Source: Pontibacter cellulosilyticus
GTDB taxonomy: Bacteria > Bacteroidota > Bacteroidia > Cytophagales > Hymenobacteraceae
DNA length: 64,000 bases
NCBI RefSeq assembly: GCF_014306105.1
Contig: NZ_JACRVF010000001.1
Coordinates: 1,380,413-1,444,412, forward strand
Direction of reading: 5' to 3'
The notes below the pieces were generated by a model, which saw nothing but the letters and a program-made list of their open reading frames with translations, was not told the origin of the DNA and ran no database searches. Made by a program: the position numbers and the translations under genes. This document shows, piece after piece, positions 8,464 through 17,267 of the stretch; positions within the stretch are counted from its first letter, which is position 1; the number at the start of each line of letters is the position of its first letter.

Positions 8464-9246
8464 ATGAAAAGAAATCTTTACTTATTATTGCTACTTTGCT
8501 TTATATTTGTTGTGGGCACGGCAAATGCGCAGGGCGAACTCAAGTTTGAAAAAGAGACGCACGATTTCGGTACAATTGCCGAAGGCACCCAGGCTGCTTA
8601 CGAGTTTAAGGTTAAAAATGTAGGCAACCAGCCTGTAATTATTTCGGCGGTACAGCCCTCTTGCGGTTGCACCACTCCTGATTGGACCAAAGATCCGATC
8701 TTGCCTGGTAAAACAGGGGTAATTAGGGCAATGTACAACAGCACGGGCCGGCCGGGTCCGTTTCATAAGTCCATCAGCGTTACGTCTAATGCAGCAACTC
8801 CTAATCAGGTTTTGTACATAAAAGGCGAGGTTGGACCAAAAGATTTGAAAACTAGCTACACGCCGGAACAAAAAGCAATGTCGCCGCGTTTGGCAGTTGG
8901 AAGCACAAGTTATAACTTTGGAAAACTTGAAAAAGGCCAAAAAGCAGTAGCTAAATTCACGGTAAAAAACACCGGAAAACAGCCGCTGGTTATACAGGGT
9001 GTAAAGACAGCCTGTAATTGTGTAAGCTTCCAGGTTTCGCAACCATCATTAAAGCCCGGACAAACGGCAACTTTGGAACTCACTTACGTTCCGATGATGT
9101 TAAAGGAGCAAAATGAGGTAGTAACCATAATTTCGAATGATATTGTAATGCCAGACCTGAAGCTAACGCTAAAGGCAAATGTAGTAGAGAGTCTGGCCTC
9201 AAAAAATATGTTAAGGGAGGGCAATCAGCCGGTACCTTTCAGATAG
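8464..9246 (+). CDS. Exported protein with two DUF1573 domains
   Basis: 260 residues with a cleavable signal peptide (hydrophobic to about residue 20, cleavage near ANAQG). Two copies of the DUF1573 beta-sandwich follow: the first runs from HDFGTIAEGTQA through PSCGCTTPDW, the second from YNFGKLEKGQKA through TACNCVSFQV. Each repeat keeps a Cys-x-Cys pair typical of the family. DUF1573 proteins are abundant, poorly characterised envelope proteins of Bacteroidota with an MSP/ASPM-like fold. A -7-like TATATTTG lies at 8399-8406 without a clear -33 box. A hairpin terminator follows. Confidence 0.85.
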   Translation: MKRNLYLLLLLCFIFVVGTANAQGELKFEKETHDFGTIAEGTQAAYEFKVKNVGNQPVIISAVQPSCGCTTPDWTKDPILPGKTGVIRAMYNSTGRPGPFHKSISVTSNAATPNQVLYIKGEVGPKDLKTSYTPEQKAMSPRLAVGSTSYNFGKLEKGQKAVAKFTVKNTGKQPLVIQGVKTACNCVSFQVSQPSLKPGQTATLELTYVPMMLKEQNEVVTIISNDIVMPDLKLTLKANVVESLASKNMLREGNQPVPFR

Positions 9247-9275
9247 TTTTTTTCATAGTTTTATTTTGTACTAAT

Positions 9276-9302
9276 GGCAGTGATTTTATCGCTGCCTTTT
9301 TT
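9276..9302 (+). terminator. Hairpin terminator after the DUF1573 gene
   Basis: GGCAGTGA (9276-9283) pairs with TCGCTGCC (9289-9296) with one G-T wobble, followed by six T. Confidence 0.7.
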
Positions 9303-9486
9303 CATTTATAGAAGTCTGTGTTCGTACATGCTTCACAAAAACAATTGCACTCTTTTTTTGTATTTTCTTCTTAGTTATCAACCACTTAACAAGCTCTCGT
9401 TAATTGCCCTTTTATTTCCATTAACTTATGGTATATTTGCGCAACTTTAACAAAAACCAACACATTTACTATAAATTAAGAACGAC

Positions 9487-10599
9487 ATGATTATTGGTGT
9501 TCCTAAGGAAATCAAGAATAACGAGAACCGTGTAGGTGTTACTCCTGCTGGTGTAGTAGAGCTGGTGCGCAATGGCCACACAGTTTATGTACAGGCTACT
9601 GCCGGTGAGGGTAGCGGTTTCTCAGATGATCTGTATGAGTCTGCGGGTGCCACTATTCTTCCAAGCATTGAGGAGGTTTACGGCATTGCTGAGATGATCA
9701 TTAAAGTAAAAGAGCCAATTGAGTCTGAGTACAGCCTGATCAAGGAAGACCAGTTGTTGTTCACTTACTTCCACTTTGCATCTTACGAGCCGCTAACACA
9801 CGCAATGATCAAGCAAAAGGCTGTTTGCCTTGCTTACGAGACAGTAGAGCGCGCTGACAGAAGCCTTCCTTTGCTTGTTCCAATGTCAGAGGTTGCCGGC
9901 CGTATGTCAATTCAGGAAGGTGCTAAATACCTTGAGAAGCCACTTAAAGGCCGTGGTATCCTGCTTGGTGGCGTACCAGGTGTGCGTCCTGCCAAAGTTA
10001 TGATCCTGGGTGGTGGTGTAGTAGGTACAAACGCTGCTAAAATGGCTGCCGGTATGGGTGCCGACGTAACTATACTTGACACGAACTTGGCAAGACTTCG
10101 TTACCTTGATGATGTAATGCCTGCCAACGTGAACACTTTCATGTCGAACGAATACAACATCCGCGAGCTACTTTCTACACATGACCTTATTATCGGTGCA
10201 GTGCTTATCCCAGGCGCGAAGGCTCCACACCTGATCACAAGAGACATGCTGAAGGAAATGCGTCCGGGTACTGTAGTAGTAGACGTAGCTGTTGACCAGG
10301 GTGGTTGTATCGAGACTTGTACGCCAACAACGCACGAGAACCCGACTTATATCATTGATGACGTGGTTCACTACTGCGTGGCTAACATGCCAGGTGCAGT
10401 GCCTTATACTTCTACGCTTGCGCTTACTAACGCTACCCTGCCTTATGCTATTCAGTTGGCAAACAAAGGCTGGAAGCAGGCTTGCGCCGATAGCAATGAG
10501 CTGAAGCTGGGCTTGAATGTAGTTAAAGGCCAGGTAGTGTACAAAGGCGTTGCTGAGGCATTTAACCTGGATTACACTCCAGTTGAAAACGTATTGTAA
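9487..10599 (+). CDS. ald: Alanine dehydrogenase
   Basis: NAD-dependent L-alanine dehydrogenase (alanine to pyruvate and ammonia), 370 residues, the normal family length. The N-terminus MIIGVPKEIKNNENRV is diagnostic, with the Arg and Lys of the substrate site. The nucleotide-binding Rossmann motif is VMILGGGVVGTNAAK, and MPGAVPYTSTLALTNATLPY near the C-terminus is typical of Ald. It is monocistronic. The 240-base leader contains TATATTTG at 9432-9439 as a probable -7 element. Unlike neighbouring genes, the coding sequence seems to hold few AAGTATA words, possibly because it is highly expressed with constrained codon use. Confidence 0.95.
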   Translation: MIIGVPKEIKNNENRVGVTPAGVVELVRNGHTVYVQATAGEGSGFSDDLYESAGATILPSIEEVYGIAEMIIKVKEPIESEYSLIKEDQLLFTYFHFASYEPLTHAMIKQKAVCLAYETVERADRSLPLLVPMSEVAGRMSIQEGAKYLEKPLKGRGILLGGVPGVRPAKVMILGGGVVGTNAAKMAAGMGADVTILDTNLARLRYLDDVMPANVNTFMSNEYNIRELLSTHDLIIGAVLIPGAKAPHLITRDMLKEMRPGTVVVDVAVDQGGCIETCTPTTHENPTYIIDDVVHYCVANMPGAVPYTSTLALTNATLPYAIQLANKGWKQACADSNELKLGLNVVKGQVVYKGVAEAFNLDYTPVENVL

Positions 10600-10623
10600 G
10601 CTTTAGGCTTTTATAACTATAAG

Positions 10624-10660
10624 GAGCGCCTTTCTGACACACGTCGGGAAGGCGCTCTTC
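10624..10660 (+). terminator. Hairpin terminator after ald
   Basis: GAGCGCCTT (10624-10632) pairs with AAGGCGCTC (10649-10657). The T tract after it is weak, so efficiency is uncertain. Confidence 0.6.
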
Positions 10661-10770
10661 ATTTATGCCGAATTTTGATTGTATCTTTGTAGTTGGTTTG
10701 TGGGATAAGTTACAGTTATGGGCTCATAACTACTCTGATGTGGTCAATCTAAAGAGATAACTCAGTAACT

Positions 10771-10854
10771 TGTCATCTCGACCTTTGGGAGAGATCTCGA
10801 TAGAATTCTTTTGAGCAAACCTTAAATAGATTTCTCGCGGTGTTCGAGATGACA
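10771..10854. repeat. Palindromic intergenic repeat with TGTCATCTCGA ends
   Basis: TGTCATCTCGA (10771-10781) and its exact reverse complement (10844-10854) bound an 84-base unit with further inner pairing (GGAGAGATCT against AGATTTCTC). Similar palindromes are scattered between genes in related genomes, so this is probably a REP- or MITE-like unit. It is the only notable object in the 387-base gap between ald and the next gene; no ORF is seen there. Confidence 0.7.
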
Positions 10855-10986
10855 GATAGGCAAGTTAAATATATTGAGAGGCAGAAGAGGTAAAGCACCA
10901 GGCTAACCTACTCTCATATTAGAGGGATTAGTTTAAAATAACATTGCAGCCATACTTCAGCTGCAATTGAATACATAAATTACTTG

Positions 10987-12858
10987 ATGATCGACAGTTC
11001 TTTAAAGTTGATGCTGCGCCGGTTGGGATTGCTCCTGGTGGTATATATGCTGCTTAGGCTCCTGTTTTATGCTTTTAACTACAGCACTTTTGGAGAGGCC
11101 ACAGCTGGCAATACGTTATTGGCATTCCTCTATGGCCTCCGCTTCGACTTTGCGGCTATCTCCATCATTAATGCTCCTTTTATACTTTTATCGCTGTTCC
11201 CGTGGGGCAACACCCTTAACCCGGTTTACCAGCGCGTGCTAAAAGTATGGTTTATACTTACCAATGCTCCCTTTATAGCCCTGGCACTGGTAGATGTCGA
11301 GTTCTTTAAGTTCATAGGCAAACGCTCCAGTAACGAAGTAGCCACCATCACAGCCGATATCATGGACCAGTTGGGCCAGTTGATGCAGAATTACTGGTTT
11401 ATTGTGCTGGGATTTATACTTGTGGTGTACCTGCTGGCAAAAGTATACCCATCGTTAAAAGAGCCTTATACTTTCCAGAAGAATATATTACTGCGTGCTA
11501 TGCGCCTGCTGTTTATGGCAGCGCTTGCAGTGCTTGCCATACGGGGTGGCTGGCAGTTGAAGCCGCTGCGCGTGAGCCACGCCTTTATACTTGAACCCGC
11601 AGCTCTGGGTCACTTGTCGCTTAACAGTCCTTTTACTTTTATAAAAGGTATCGGGAAGCCACAGCTGGAGCTGAAAAACTACTTCCCTAACCAGGAAAGT
11701 TTACTTGCCGCCATGGCTTTTGATCCGGCAAAGTATAGCCAGCAGAACGGAGAGCCGCTAAACGAGAATGTGGTTGTAATTATACTGGAGAGTTTTGCTT
11801 CAGAGTATGTCGGGGCCCTCAACAATGGGCAAGGCTATACTCCTTTCCTGGACTCGCTGGCTACGCAGGGGATACTTTTCAAAAATGCCTTTGCCAATGG
11901 CCGTAAATCTATCGAAGCGCTGCCTTCGGTGTTGTCTGGTATACCTTCGCTGATGCAGGAGCCATACATAACGTCAGCATATCAGGCGAACAAACTACAC
12001 GGTTTAGGCACTGTGCTGCAGGATGCCGGTTATAAGACAGCTTTTTTTCATGGAGCCGCCAATGGCACCATGGGGTTTAACAACTTCTCGAAGCAGGCAG
12101 GCGTGCAGGAGTATTATGGACTTGACGATTACCCATTAGAAAAGCGTGCAGAAGATTTTGACGGCCTCTGGGGTATTTTTGATGAGCCATACCTGCAATA
12201 TGTAGCCCATAAGTTAACGGACTATAACAAGCCTTTCTTTGCCACACTTTTTACCCTGAGTTCTCACCAACCTTACACGGTGCCTGCCAAGTATAAAGGT
12301 CGTTTTCCGAAGGGTGAGTTGGAGATACATGAATCTATTGGCTATGCTGACCATGCTCTGCGTGAGTTCTTTAAAACAGCCTCTAAGCAGCCCTGGTATA
12401 ACAACACCCTGTTTATACTTACTGCAGACCATACCCAGAAAAGTATAGCTCCGGCCTATCAGAACGAGCTGGGTTATTACCGTGTGCCGCTGCTACTCTT
12501 TCATCCAGGTAAAAAATTTGAAAGTATAAACCCAGAGCAGGTTGCCCAGCACACTGATATTTTCCCTACCATTGTTGATTACCTGAATATCAACACAAAC
12601 AAGGTACTGCCATTTGGCAACTCTTTACTGGACACCACAACCAATGGCAGCGCTATACTTTATAATGGGAACTCCCACTTTCTGGTGCAGCAAAATGGAG
12701 TAACAGAGCTAACTGCGGACGATCAGGTACGATTTTATACTTTCCCTGATTTCGCGCCTGCTCCCTCCCCTACCCCTAATGCCGAACAACAGCTAAAGGC
12801 CTATGTGCAATATTTCAGAAGCGGCTTGGTGAACAACAAGCTTTACTTAGAAGACTAA
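10987..12858 (+). CDS. LTA synthase family membrane sulfatase-like phosphotransferase
   Basis: 623 residues: about five N-terminal membrane helices (to ~190) and an extracytoplasmic alkaline-phosphatase/sulfatase-fold domain starting at NVVVIILESFASEYVG. In LtaS enzymes the metal-bound Thr nucleophile sits in this region; here FANGRKSIEALPSVLSG offers a Ser in the equivalent place. Later metal-site motifs are GAANGTMGF, FATLFTLSSHQPY and LTADHTQKS. Gram-negative Bacteroidota make no lipoteichoic acid, so the likely role is transfer of a phosphoglycerol or phosphoethanolamine-type group to an envelope glycan or lipid. ATG at 10987 is chosen over an adjacent TTG. The gene holds about 13 AAGTATA/TATACTT words. 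A dispersed repeat begins right after the stop. Confidence 0.85.
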   Translation: MIDSSLKLMLRRLGLLLVVYMLLRLLFYAFNYSTFGEATAGNTLLAFLYGLRFDFAAISIINAPFILLSLFPWGNTLNPVYQRVLKVWFILTNAPFIALALVDVEFFKFIGKRSSNEVATITADIMDQLGQLMQNYWFIVLGFILVVYLLAKVYPSLKEPYTFQKNILLRAMRLLFMAALAVLAIRGGWQLKPLRVSHAFILEPAALGHLSLNSPFTFIKGIGKPQLELKNYFPNQESLLAAMAFDPAKYSQQNGEPLNENVVVIILESFASEYVGALNNGQGYTPFLDSLATQGILFKNAFANGRKSIEALPSVLSGIPSLMQEPYITSAYQANKLHGLGTVLQDAGYKTAFFHGAANGTMGFNNFSKQAGVQEYYGLDDYPLEKRAEDFDGLWGIFDEPYLQYVAHKLTDYNKPFFATLFTLSSHQPYTVPAKYKGRFPKGELEIHESIGYADHALREFFKTASKQPWYNNTLFILTADHTQKSIAPAYQNELGYYRVPLLLFHPGKKFESINPEQVAQHTDIFPTIVDYLNINTNKVLPFGNSLLDTTTNGSAILYNGNSHFLVQQNGVTELTADDQVRFYTFPDFAPAPSPTPNAEQQLKAYVQYFRSGLVNNKLYLED

Positions 12859-12995
12859 TGAGTTCTGAGTCTCATGTTCTGGGTCAGGATCTGGATATTA
12901 CTTGTCAGACACAGGACTTTATACTTGAAGCTGACTTTGTTGCTTAAGAGAATGTAATTCGTAATTCGTAATTCGTAATTCGTAATTCGTAATTT
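12859..12995 (+). repeat. Dispersed repeat copy 1 with heptamer tail (about 6 units)
   Basis: First of three related intergenic copies (others near 30,052 and 32,547). The shared core lies around 12,907-12,960 and contains GACTTTATACTT and CTTTGTTGCTTAAG. It ends in a tandem of the heptamer GTAATTC: five copies (12,954-12,988) plus one variant, to 12,995. It starts one base after the stop codon of the upstream gene. Confidence 0.8.
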
Positions 12996-13086
12996 ATATT
13001 TCCTTTTCTTAATTTACGCTTCTTATTGCAGGCTTCAATATTAAAAACTGCAAAATCAGGCATCTTTCACCCTTAAAGCACACAGC

Positions 13087-14847
13087 ATGCACCTCGATTT
13101 AATCGACTGGATTGTAATGGCCGTTTTCGCCATATTGATTTTAGGCATCGGTATAAGTTATACAGGCAAAGCCAGCGGCAGTTTGGCCAACTATTTTCTT
13201 GGTGGCCGTAACTTAACCTGGTGGGTAGCCGGCACCTCTATGGTGGCCACTACGTTTGCCGCCGACACACCGCTTGCCGTTACAGAACTGGTGGCCCAGA
13301 GCGGCATCTCCGGCAACTGGCTTTGGTGGAACATGCTTTTGGGTGGTTTGCTTACTACTTTCTTCTTTGCCAAGCTATGGCGCCGTGCCGGTATCATCAC
13401 CGACCTTGAATTTATCGAGATGCGCTACTCTGGCAAGCCTGCTTCCTTTTTAAGGGGCTTCCGGGCTATTTACCTGGGCATTTTCATGAACAGCTTAATT
13501 ATTGGCTGGGTAAACGTTGCGCTGATGTCCATTATCGAGGTTTTCTTTGAAGTACCAAAGTCTGAGCAGCTGTTTTACGTGGCTATTGCGATGCTGGTGG
13601 TGGTTACATATTCATCCTTGTCAGGTTTATTAGGTGTTGCCATAACCGACGTGGTGCAGTTTGTAATTGCCATGACAGGCTGTATCATACTGGCTATACT
13701 TGTTGTAAACTCCGAGCAGATTGGAGGCATTACAGGCTTGAAGGCTAAATTGCCAAGCTGGTCTTTGGATTATTTTCCGAGTGTAGGTACTGAGGGGGCC
13801 ACGGCAACAGGTGTAGCAAAATCGCTCACGCTATCTTTGGGTGCCTTCCTGGCATTTACTACGGTACAGTGGTGGGCCAGTTGGTATCCGGGCAATGAGC
13901 CTGGCGGTGGCGGTTACATTGCCCAGCGTATGATGAGTACGAAAAACGAAAAGCACGCTCTATACGCAACGCTTTTCTTCCAGATCGGGCATTACTGTAT
14001 TCGTCCTTGGCCATGGATCATTGTGGCACTTTGCGCGGTGGTTTTATACCCTGATCTTTCTGCTGCCGATAAAAAGTTAGGTTACGTAATGGCTATGAAA
14101 GACTTTTTGCCTGCAGGTTTAAAAGGCTTGCTGCTTGTTGCCTTTTTCGCGGCCTACATGAGTACCATCTCCACGCAGCTTAACTGGGGTGCTAGCTATA
14201 TCATCAACGACTTTTATGGCCGTTTCATCAATAAAGAGGCTAATCAAAAGCAGCTGGTGTCAGCCTCTCGTATTACTACGGTTTTACTTATGATCGTTTC
14301 TTTGGCCGTAACCACTCAAATTACCTCTATCTCTGCTGTATGGGCCTTTATTATGGAGGCCGGAGCCGGACTGGGCTTGGTACTTATACTTAGATGGTAC
14401 TGGTGGCGCATTAACGCTTGGAGTGAGATTGTAGCAACCATTGCCCCGTTCATTGCCTTCGGTGTGTCTAAATTTATACTTGGCTGGGAGTTTCCAGACA
14501 GCTTCTTCCTGACTGTGGCCTTTACTACAGTTGCCTGGATAGCAGCTACCTATTTAACACGCCCTACGCCAATGACAAAGCTGCACGCATTTTATGAAAA
14601 GATTCAGCCGGATGGTGCCTGGGCTCCTGTTCGTAAATCGCTGGGCTTGCCAAAGCCAAGAACAAAGGTGTTTCATTTGCTTATCGGTTGGATTTCAGCA
14701 GCTGTTATGGTGTACTCCACCCTGTTCCTGATCGGTGACCTGATCTTCCAGAACTATGCCCGCTTTGCCATGTGGCTTGCTTTTGCCGTGGTAGCCGGAT
14801 TTGTGATGGTTTATACTTCCAAACGCATCAACTTCTTCCAGGACTGA
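13087..14847 (+). CDS. Sodium:solute symporter (SSS family)
   Basis: 586-residue transporter of the SSS family (TC 2.A.21) with about 13-15 membrane helices. Typical features: YFLGGRNLTWWVAGTSMVATTFAADTP near the N-terminus (unwound helix 1 and sodium site), GLLGVAITDVVQFVIAM, and the helix FFAAYMSTISTQLNWGASYIINDFY carrying the conserved Ser/Thr sodium ligands. The sugar, amino acid or carboxylate specificity cannot be read from sequence. It is monocistronic: a repeat-containing spacer lies upstream and a terminator downstream. The ATG at 13,087 gives the usual short external N-terminus. Confidence 0.88.
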   Translation: MHLDLIDWIVMAVFAILILGIGISYTGKASGSLANYFLGGRNLTWWVAGTSMVATTFAADTPLAVTELVAQSGISGNWLWWNMLLGGLLTTFFFAKLWRRAGIITDLEFIEMRYSGKPASFLRGFRAIYLGIFMNSLIIGWVNVALMSIIEVFFEVPKSEQLFYVAIAMLVVVTYSSLSGLLGVAITDVVQFVIAMTGCIILAILVVNSEQIGGITGLKAKLPSWSLDYFPSVGTEGATATGVAKSLTLSLGAFLAFTTVQWWASWYPGNEPGGGGYIAQRMMSTKNEKHALYATLFFQIGHYCIRPWPWIIVALCAVVLYPDLSAADKKLGYVMAMKDFLPAGLKGLLLVAFFAAYMSTISTQLNWGASYIINDFYGRFINKEANQKQLVSASRITTVLLMIVSLAVTTQITSISAVWAFIMEAGAGLGLVLILRWYWWRINAWSEIVATIAPFIAFGVSKFILGWEFPDSFFLTVAFTTVAWIAATYLTRPTPMTKLHAFYEKIQPDGAWAPVRKSLGLPKPRTKVFHLLIGWISAAVMVYSTLFLIGDLIFQNYARFAMWLAFAVVAGFVMVYTSKRINFFQD

Positions 14848-14853
14848 TTCTGA

Positions 14854-15084
14854 GTTAGAGCGTTTGGGAGTTAGAAAGTTTCTTATCTCCCAACTTCTTA
14901 AAGACCTGTGAGTGCCTACAGAAAGTATGAGTGGAGCAGTTGCCTCTGCTCATACTTTTTTGCTTTAAATAGTGTTGTTCAACAGAAGTTTATCCCCTTA
15001 TAACCTCCGAGGAGGGCAATTTTCATTAATTACTTCTGCTTCTGCACTTATAGTTATATCTTTTTAACTCCCAAACGCTCCAAC
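14854..15084. repeat. Pair of inverted 20-mers flanking the symporter-murB spacer
   Basis: The 20 bases at 14,854-14,873 reappear as reverse complement at 15,065-15,084 with 19 of 20 matching. They belong to a family of degenerate (C)TAACTCC/TAACTTTC words that continues to 15,120 and reappears at 19,790-19,834. The spacer between them holds the symporter terminator and no gene. Confidence 0.7.
14922..14962 (+). terminator. Hairpin terminator after the symporter gene
   Basis: AAAGTATGAG (14,922-14,931) pairs with CTCATACTTT (14,949-14,958), followed by a T run. Confidence 0.75.
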
Positions 15085-15125
15085 TCACAAACTCCTAAAC
15101 GCTTTAACTTTCTAACTCCTATCCT

Positions 15126-15133
15126 TACCTTTG
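15126..15133 (+). promoter_or_regulatory. Probable -7 element of murB
   Basis: TACCTTTG lies 17 bases before the ATG and matches TAnnTTTG. The -33 region 20 bases upstream reads CTTTAA, a partial match, so the assignment rests mainly on the -7 box. Confidence 0.45.
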
Positions 15134-15150
15134 CATTAAACTTATCGCCT

Positions 15151-16167
15151 ATGAAACTGCAGTCCGATTATTCTCTTAAAGCTTACAACACCTTTGGCAT
15201 TGATGTAAAGGCAAAACTCTTTGTGCAGTTTAGCACCGTGCAGGAGTTGCAAGAGCTAATGCAGATGCCGGAGCTACAGCAGGAAGAGAAGTTAGTACTA
15301 GGTGGTGGCAGTAACGTGCTTTTTACAAAAGATTACGACGGTGTGGTGATGCGCAACGAGATAAAAGGCATTGAAGTACTGCGCCAAGACGATGAGCATG
15401 TATATGTAAAAGCAGGAAGCGGCGAAGTATGGCATGACTTTGTACTTTATACTTTGCAGCATAACTGGGGTGGACTGGAAAACCTTTCGCTTATACCTGG
15501 TTCTGTAGGCGCTGCTCCCTTGCAAAACATTGGGGCTTATGGCGTAGAGCTGAAAGATGTGTTTTACGAATTGGAGGCTGTAGAGATAGCAACCGGCGAA
15601 ATTAAAACCTTTGACAATGACACCTGCCAGTTTGGATACCGTGAAAGCGTATTTAAGAACAAGCTGAAAGGCCGGTACATTGTAACAGGCGTAACATTTA
15701 AATTAACCAAAGAGCACCGGATAAATACAAGCTACGGCGCCATCCAGACTACCCTGCAGGAGATGCAGGTACAACAGCCAACAATACAAGATGTTAGCGC
15801 CGCGGTTTGCCACATCCGCAGCACAAAACTCCCTAACCCTAAAGAAATAGGCAACGCTGGTAGCTTCTTTAAAAACCCAGAGATTCCATTAGAGCAATTC
15901 GAGGTCTTAAAGGCGCAATACCCTACTATCCCCTCCTACCCTGTTACAGAAACAACGGTTAAGGTGCCAGCCGGCTGGCTGATAGAGCAGTGCGGCTGGA
16001 AAGGCAAAATGATTGAGAACTACGGTGTACACAAAAACCAGGCATTGGTGCTGGTAAACTATGGCGGCGCCAAAGGGGAACAGGTGCGCAAACTGGCCTT
16101 TGATATCATTGATTCTGTTGAGCAAAAGTTTGGCATCAGACTGCATCCGGAAGTAAATATCCTATAG
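15151..16167 (+). CDS. murB: UDP-N-acetylmuramate dehydrogenase
   Basis: MurB reduces UDP-N-acetylenolpyruvylglucosamine to UDP-N-acetylmuramate with NADPH and FAD in peptidoglycan synthesis (cytoplasm). 338 residues, type I architecture. The FAD domain shows LVLGGGSNVLF and SLIPGSVGAAPLQNIGAYG. Catalytic positions are visible: GYRESVFK (Tyr and Arg of the active site), the Ser in GNAGSFFKNP that protonates the carbanion, and the terminal Glu in LHPEVNIL. The gene is isolated from a dcw cluster, as often in this phylum. Confidence 0.95.
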   Translation: MKLQSDYSLKAYNTFGIDVKAKLFVQFSTVQELQELMQMPELQQEEKLVLGGGSNVLFTKDYDGVVMRNEIKGIEVLRQDDEHVYVKAGSGEVWHDFVLYTLQHNWGGLENLSLIPGSVGAAPLQNIGAYGVELKDVFYELEAVEIATGEIKTFDNDTCQFGYRESVFKNKLKGRYIVTGVTFKLTKEHRINTSYGAIQTTLQEMQVQQPTIQDVSAAVCHIRSTKLPNPKEIGNAGSFFKNPEIPLEQFEVLKAQYPTIPSYPVTETTVKVPAGWLIEQCGWKGKMIENYGVHKNQALVLVNYGGAKGEQVRKLAFDIIDSVEQKFGIRLHPEVNIL

Positions 16168-16254
16168 TTTACATTGAAGTATAAAAATTCAGTTATATAG
16201 GCTCAACCTTATTTGCATAGCTACGATATACAAGGATATTTACAAATCGTATCT

Positions 16255-16689
16255 ATGAACAGAAGAGAATTATACTCACTCCTTTTTGCCCTTTTAACCC
16301 TTACTATTTTTAGCAGCTGCGGCAAAGACGATCCTAAACCTGTAACCAAAACCGATTTACTGGTAGCGAATGAGTGGCGCGGAGACCAGGTAACGGTAAA
16401 TGGTATTGATGTATCGAATCGACCCGAGGTAACCGGCCAGATAGGTCAGATAAAGACTGTGCGGCTTAAATTTAACCGAGACGGTACTTATACTGCCAAA
16501 TACATGACCAATATGGGCGAACAAACACAAAACGGTAATTGGAGCTTTAACCAAGACGAAACCAAAATGACGTTTGAGCTTTACGGGGAAGTAGAAGTAA
16601 AAACACTTACAGAAAATAATCTTGACCTAACGTCTAAGATTCCTTTCCAGGGTGTGCTATTTAATGCTGAAATAAAGTTTGTGAAGTAA
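16255..16689 (+). CDS. Lipocalin-like lipoprotein, copy A of a tandem pair
   Basis: 144 residues from the ATG at 16,255, chosen because it directly precedes the lipoprotein signal (ends IFSSC). Upstream in-frame ATGs would add a polar extension. The body follows a pattern W-x-G near the start, F...DGTYTAKY, GNWSF, LTENNLDLTS, the layout of small lipocalin-like beta-barrel lipoproteins in Bacteroidota. The next gene has the same layout at low identity, so this is an old tandem duplication. No ligand can be named. Confidence 0.7.
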   Translation: MNRRELYSLLFALLTLTIFSSCGKDDPKPVTKTDLLVANEWRGDQVTVNGIDVSNRPEVTGQIGQIKTVRLKFNRDGTYTAKYMTNMGEQTQNGNWSFNQDETKMTFELYGEVEVKTLTENNLDLTSKIPFQGVLFNAEIKFVK

Positions 16690-16783
16690 TTTTGAAGAAA
16701 ATTATTTAGGATTTTCTTTTTTATTTACAACTTTAAAAACTTTAAGTTAAATCGGATTATTCAACTTGTTAAGATATCGCATC

Positions 16784-17206
16784 ATGAACAAAATTAAACT
16801 TTTGACCTTTCTTTTTGCCACCTTAATTATTACAACATTAACAAGCTGTGATAAGGACGATGATAAGGAGCCAAGCAGAACAGCCCTATTAACTGATCCT
16901 ACATGGCAAGGAAACAGAGCCTTTATAGATGGCCAAGATGTAACCAGTTTCATTGATATTGATAATACGTCTTTCAAGTTTAAGACAAATGGCACGTATG
17001 ATATTGTCTTGACTGGTACATCAGAAAACGGGACTTGGGAATTTACTAACAATGAGCAAAAGTTGCTGTTAGATAAGGGTACAGATAGTGAGTTACCAGT
17101 AGATATTTTAAGGCTGACAGATGCTAACCTAGACCTTAAATGGACTCAGGAAGATGAGGATACTGGTGAAATGTATACAGTTGAATTGCGCTTTATAAAG
17201 AAGTAA
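16784..17206 (+). CDS. Lipocalin-like lipoprotein, copy B of a tandem pair
   Basis: 140 residues. The ATG at 16,784 precedes a lipoprotein signal ending TLTSC, then an acidic DKDDDKEPS linker. It shares with the preceding gene the spacing of the Trp near the mature start (TWQGN), the FKTNGTYD strand, GTWEF and LTDANLDLKW. A bidirectional terminator closes it against mutS2. Function unknown; outer- or inner-membrane location depends on sorting and is not decided here. Confidence 0.68.
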   Translation: MNKIKLLTFLFATLIITTLTSCDKDDDKEPSRTALLTDPTWQGNRAFIDGQDVTSFIDIDNTSFKFKTNGTYDIVLTGTSENGTWEFTNNEQKLLLDKGTDSELPVDILRLTDANLDLKWTQEDEDTGEMYTVELRFIKK

Positions 17207-17217
17207 TCTTATCAGAT

Positions 17218-17257
17218 AAAATAGAAAAGGCTCCTACTCGGGAGCCTTTTCTATTTT
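17218..17257. terminator. Bidirectional terminator, perfect 17-bp stem
   Basis: Arms 17,218-17,234 and 17,241-17,257 pair perfectly around a 6-base loop, with A-rich and T-rich flanks. It serves the lipoprotein gene and the convergent mutS2. Confidence 0.9.
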
Positions 17258-17267
17258 ACAGAAATTT

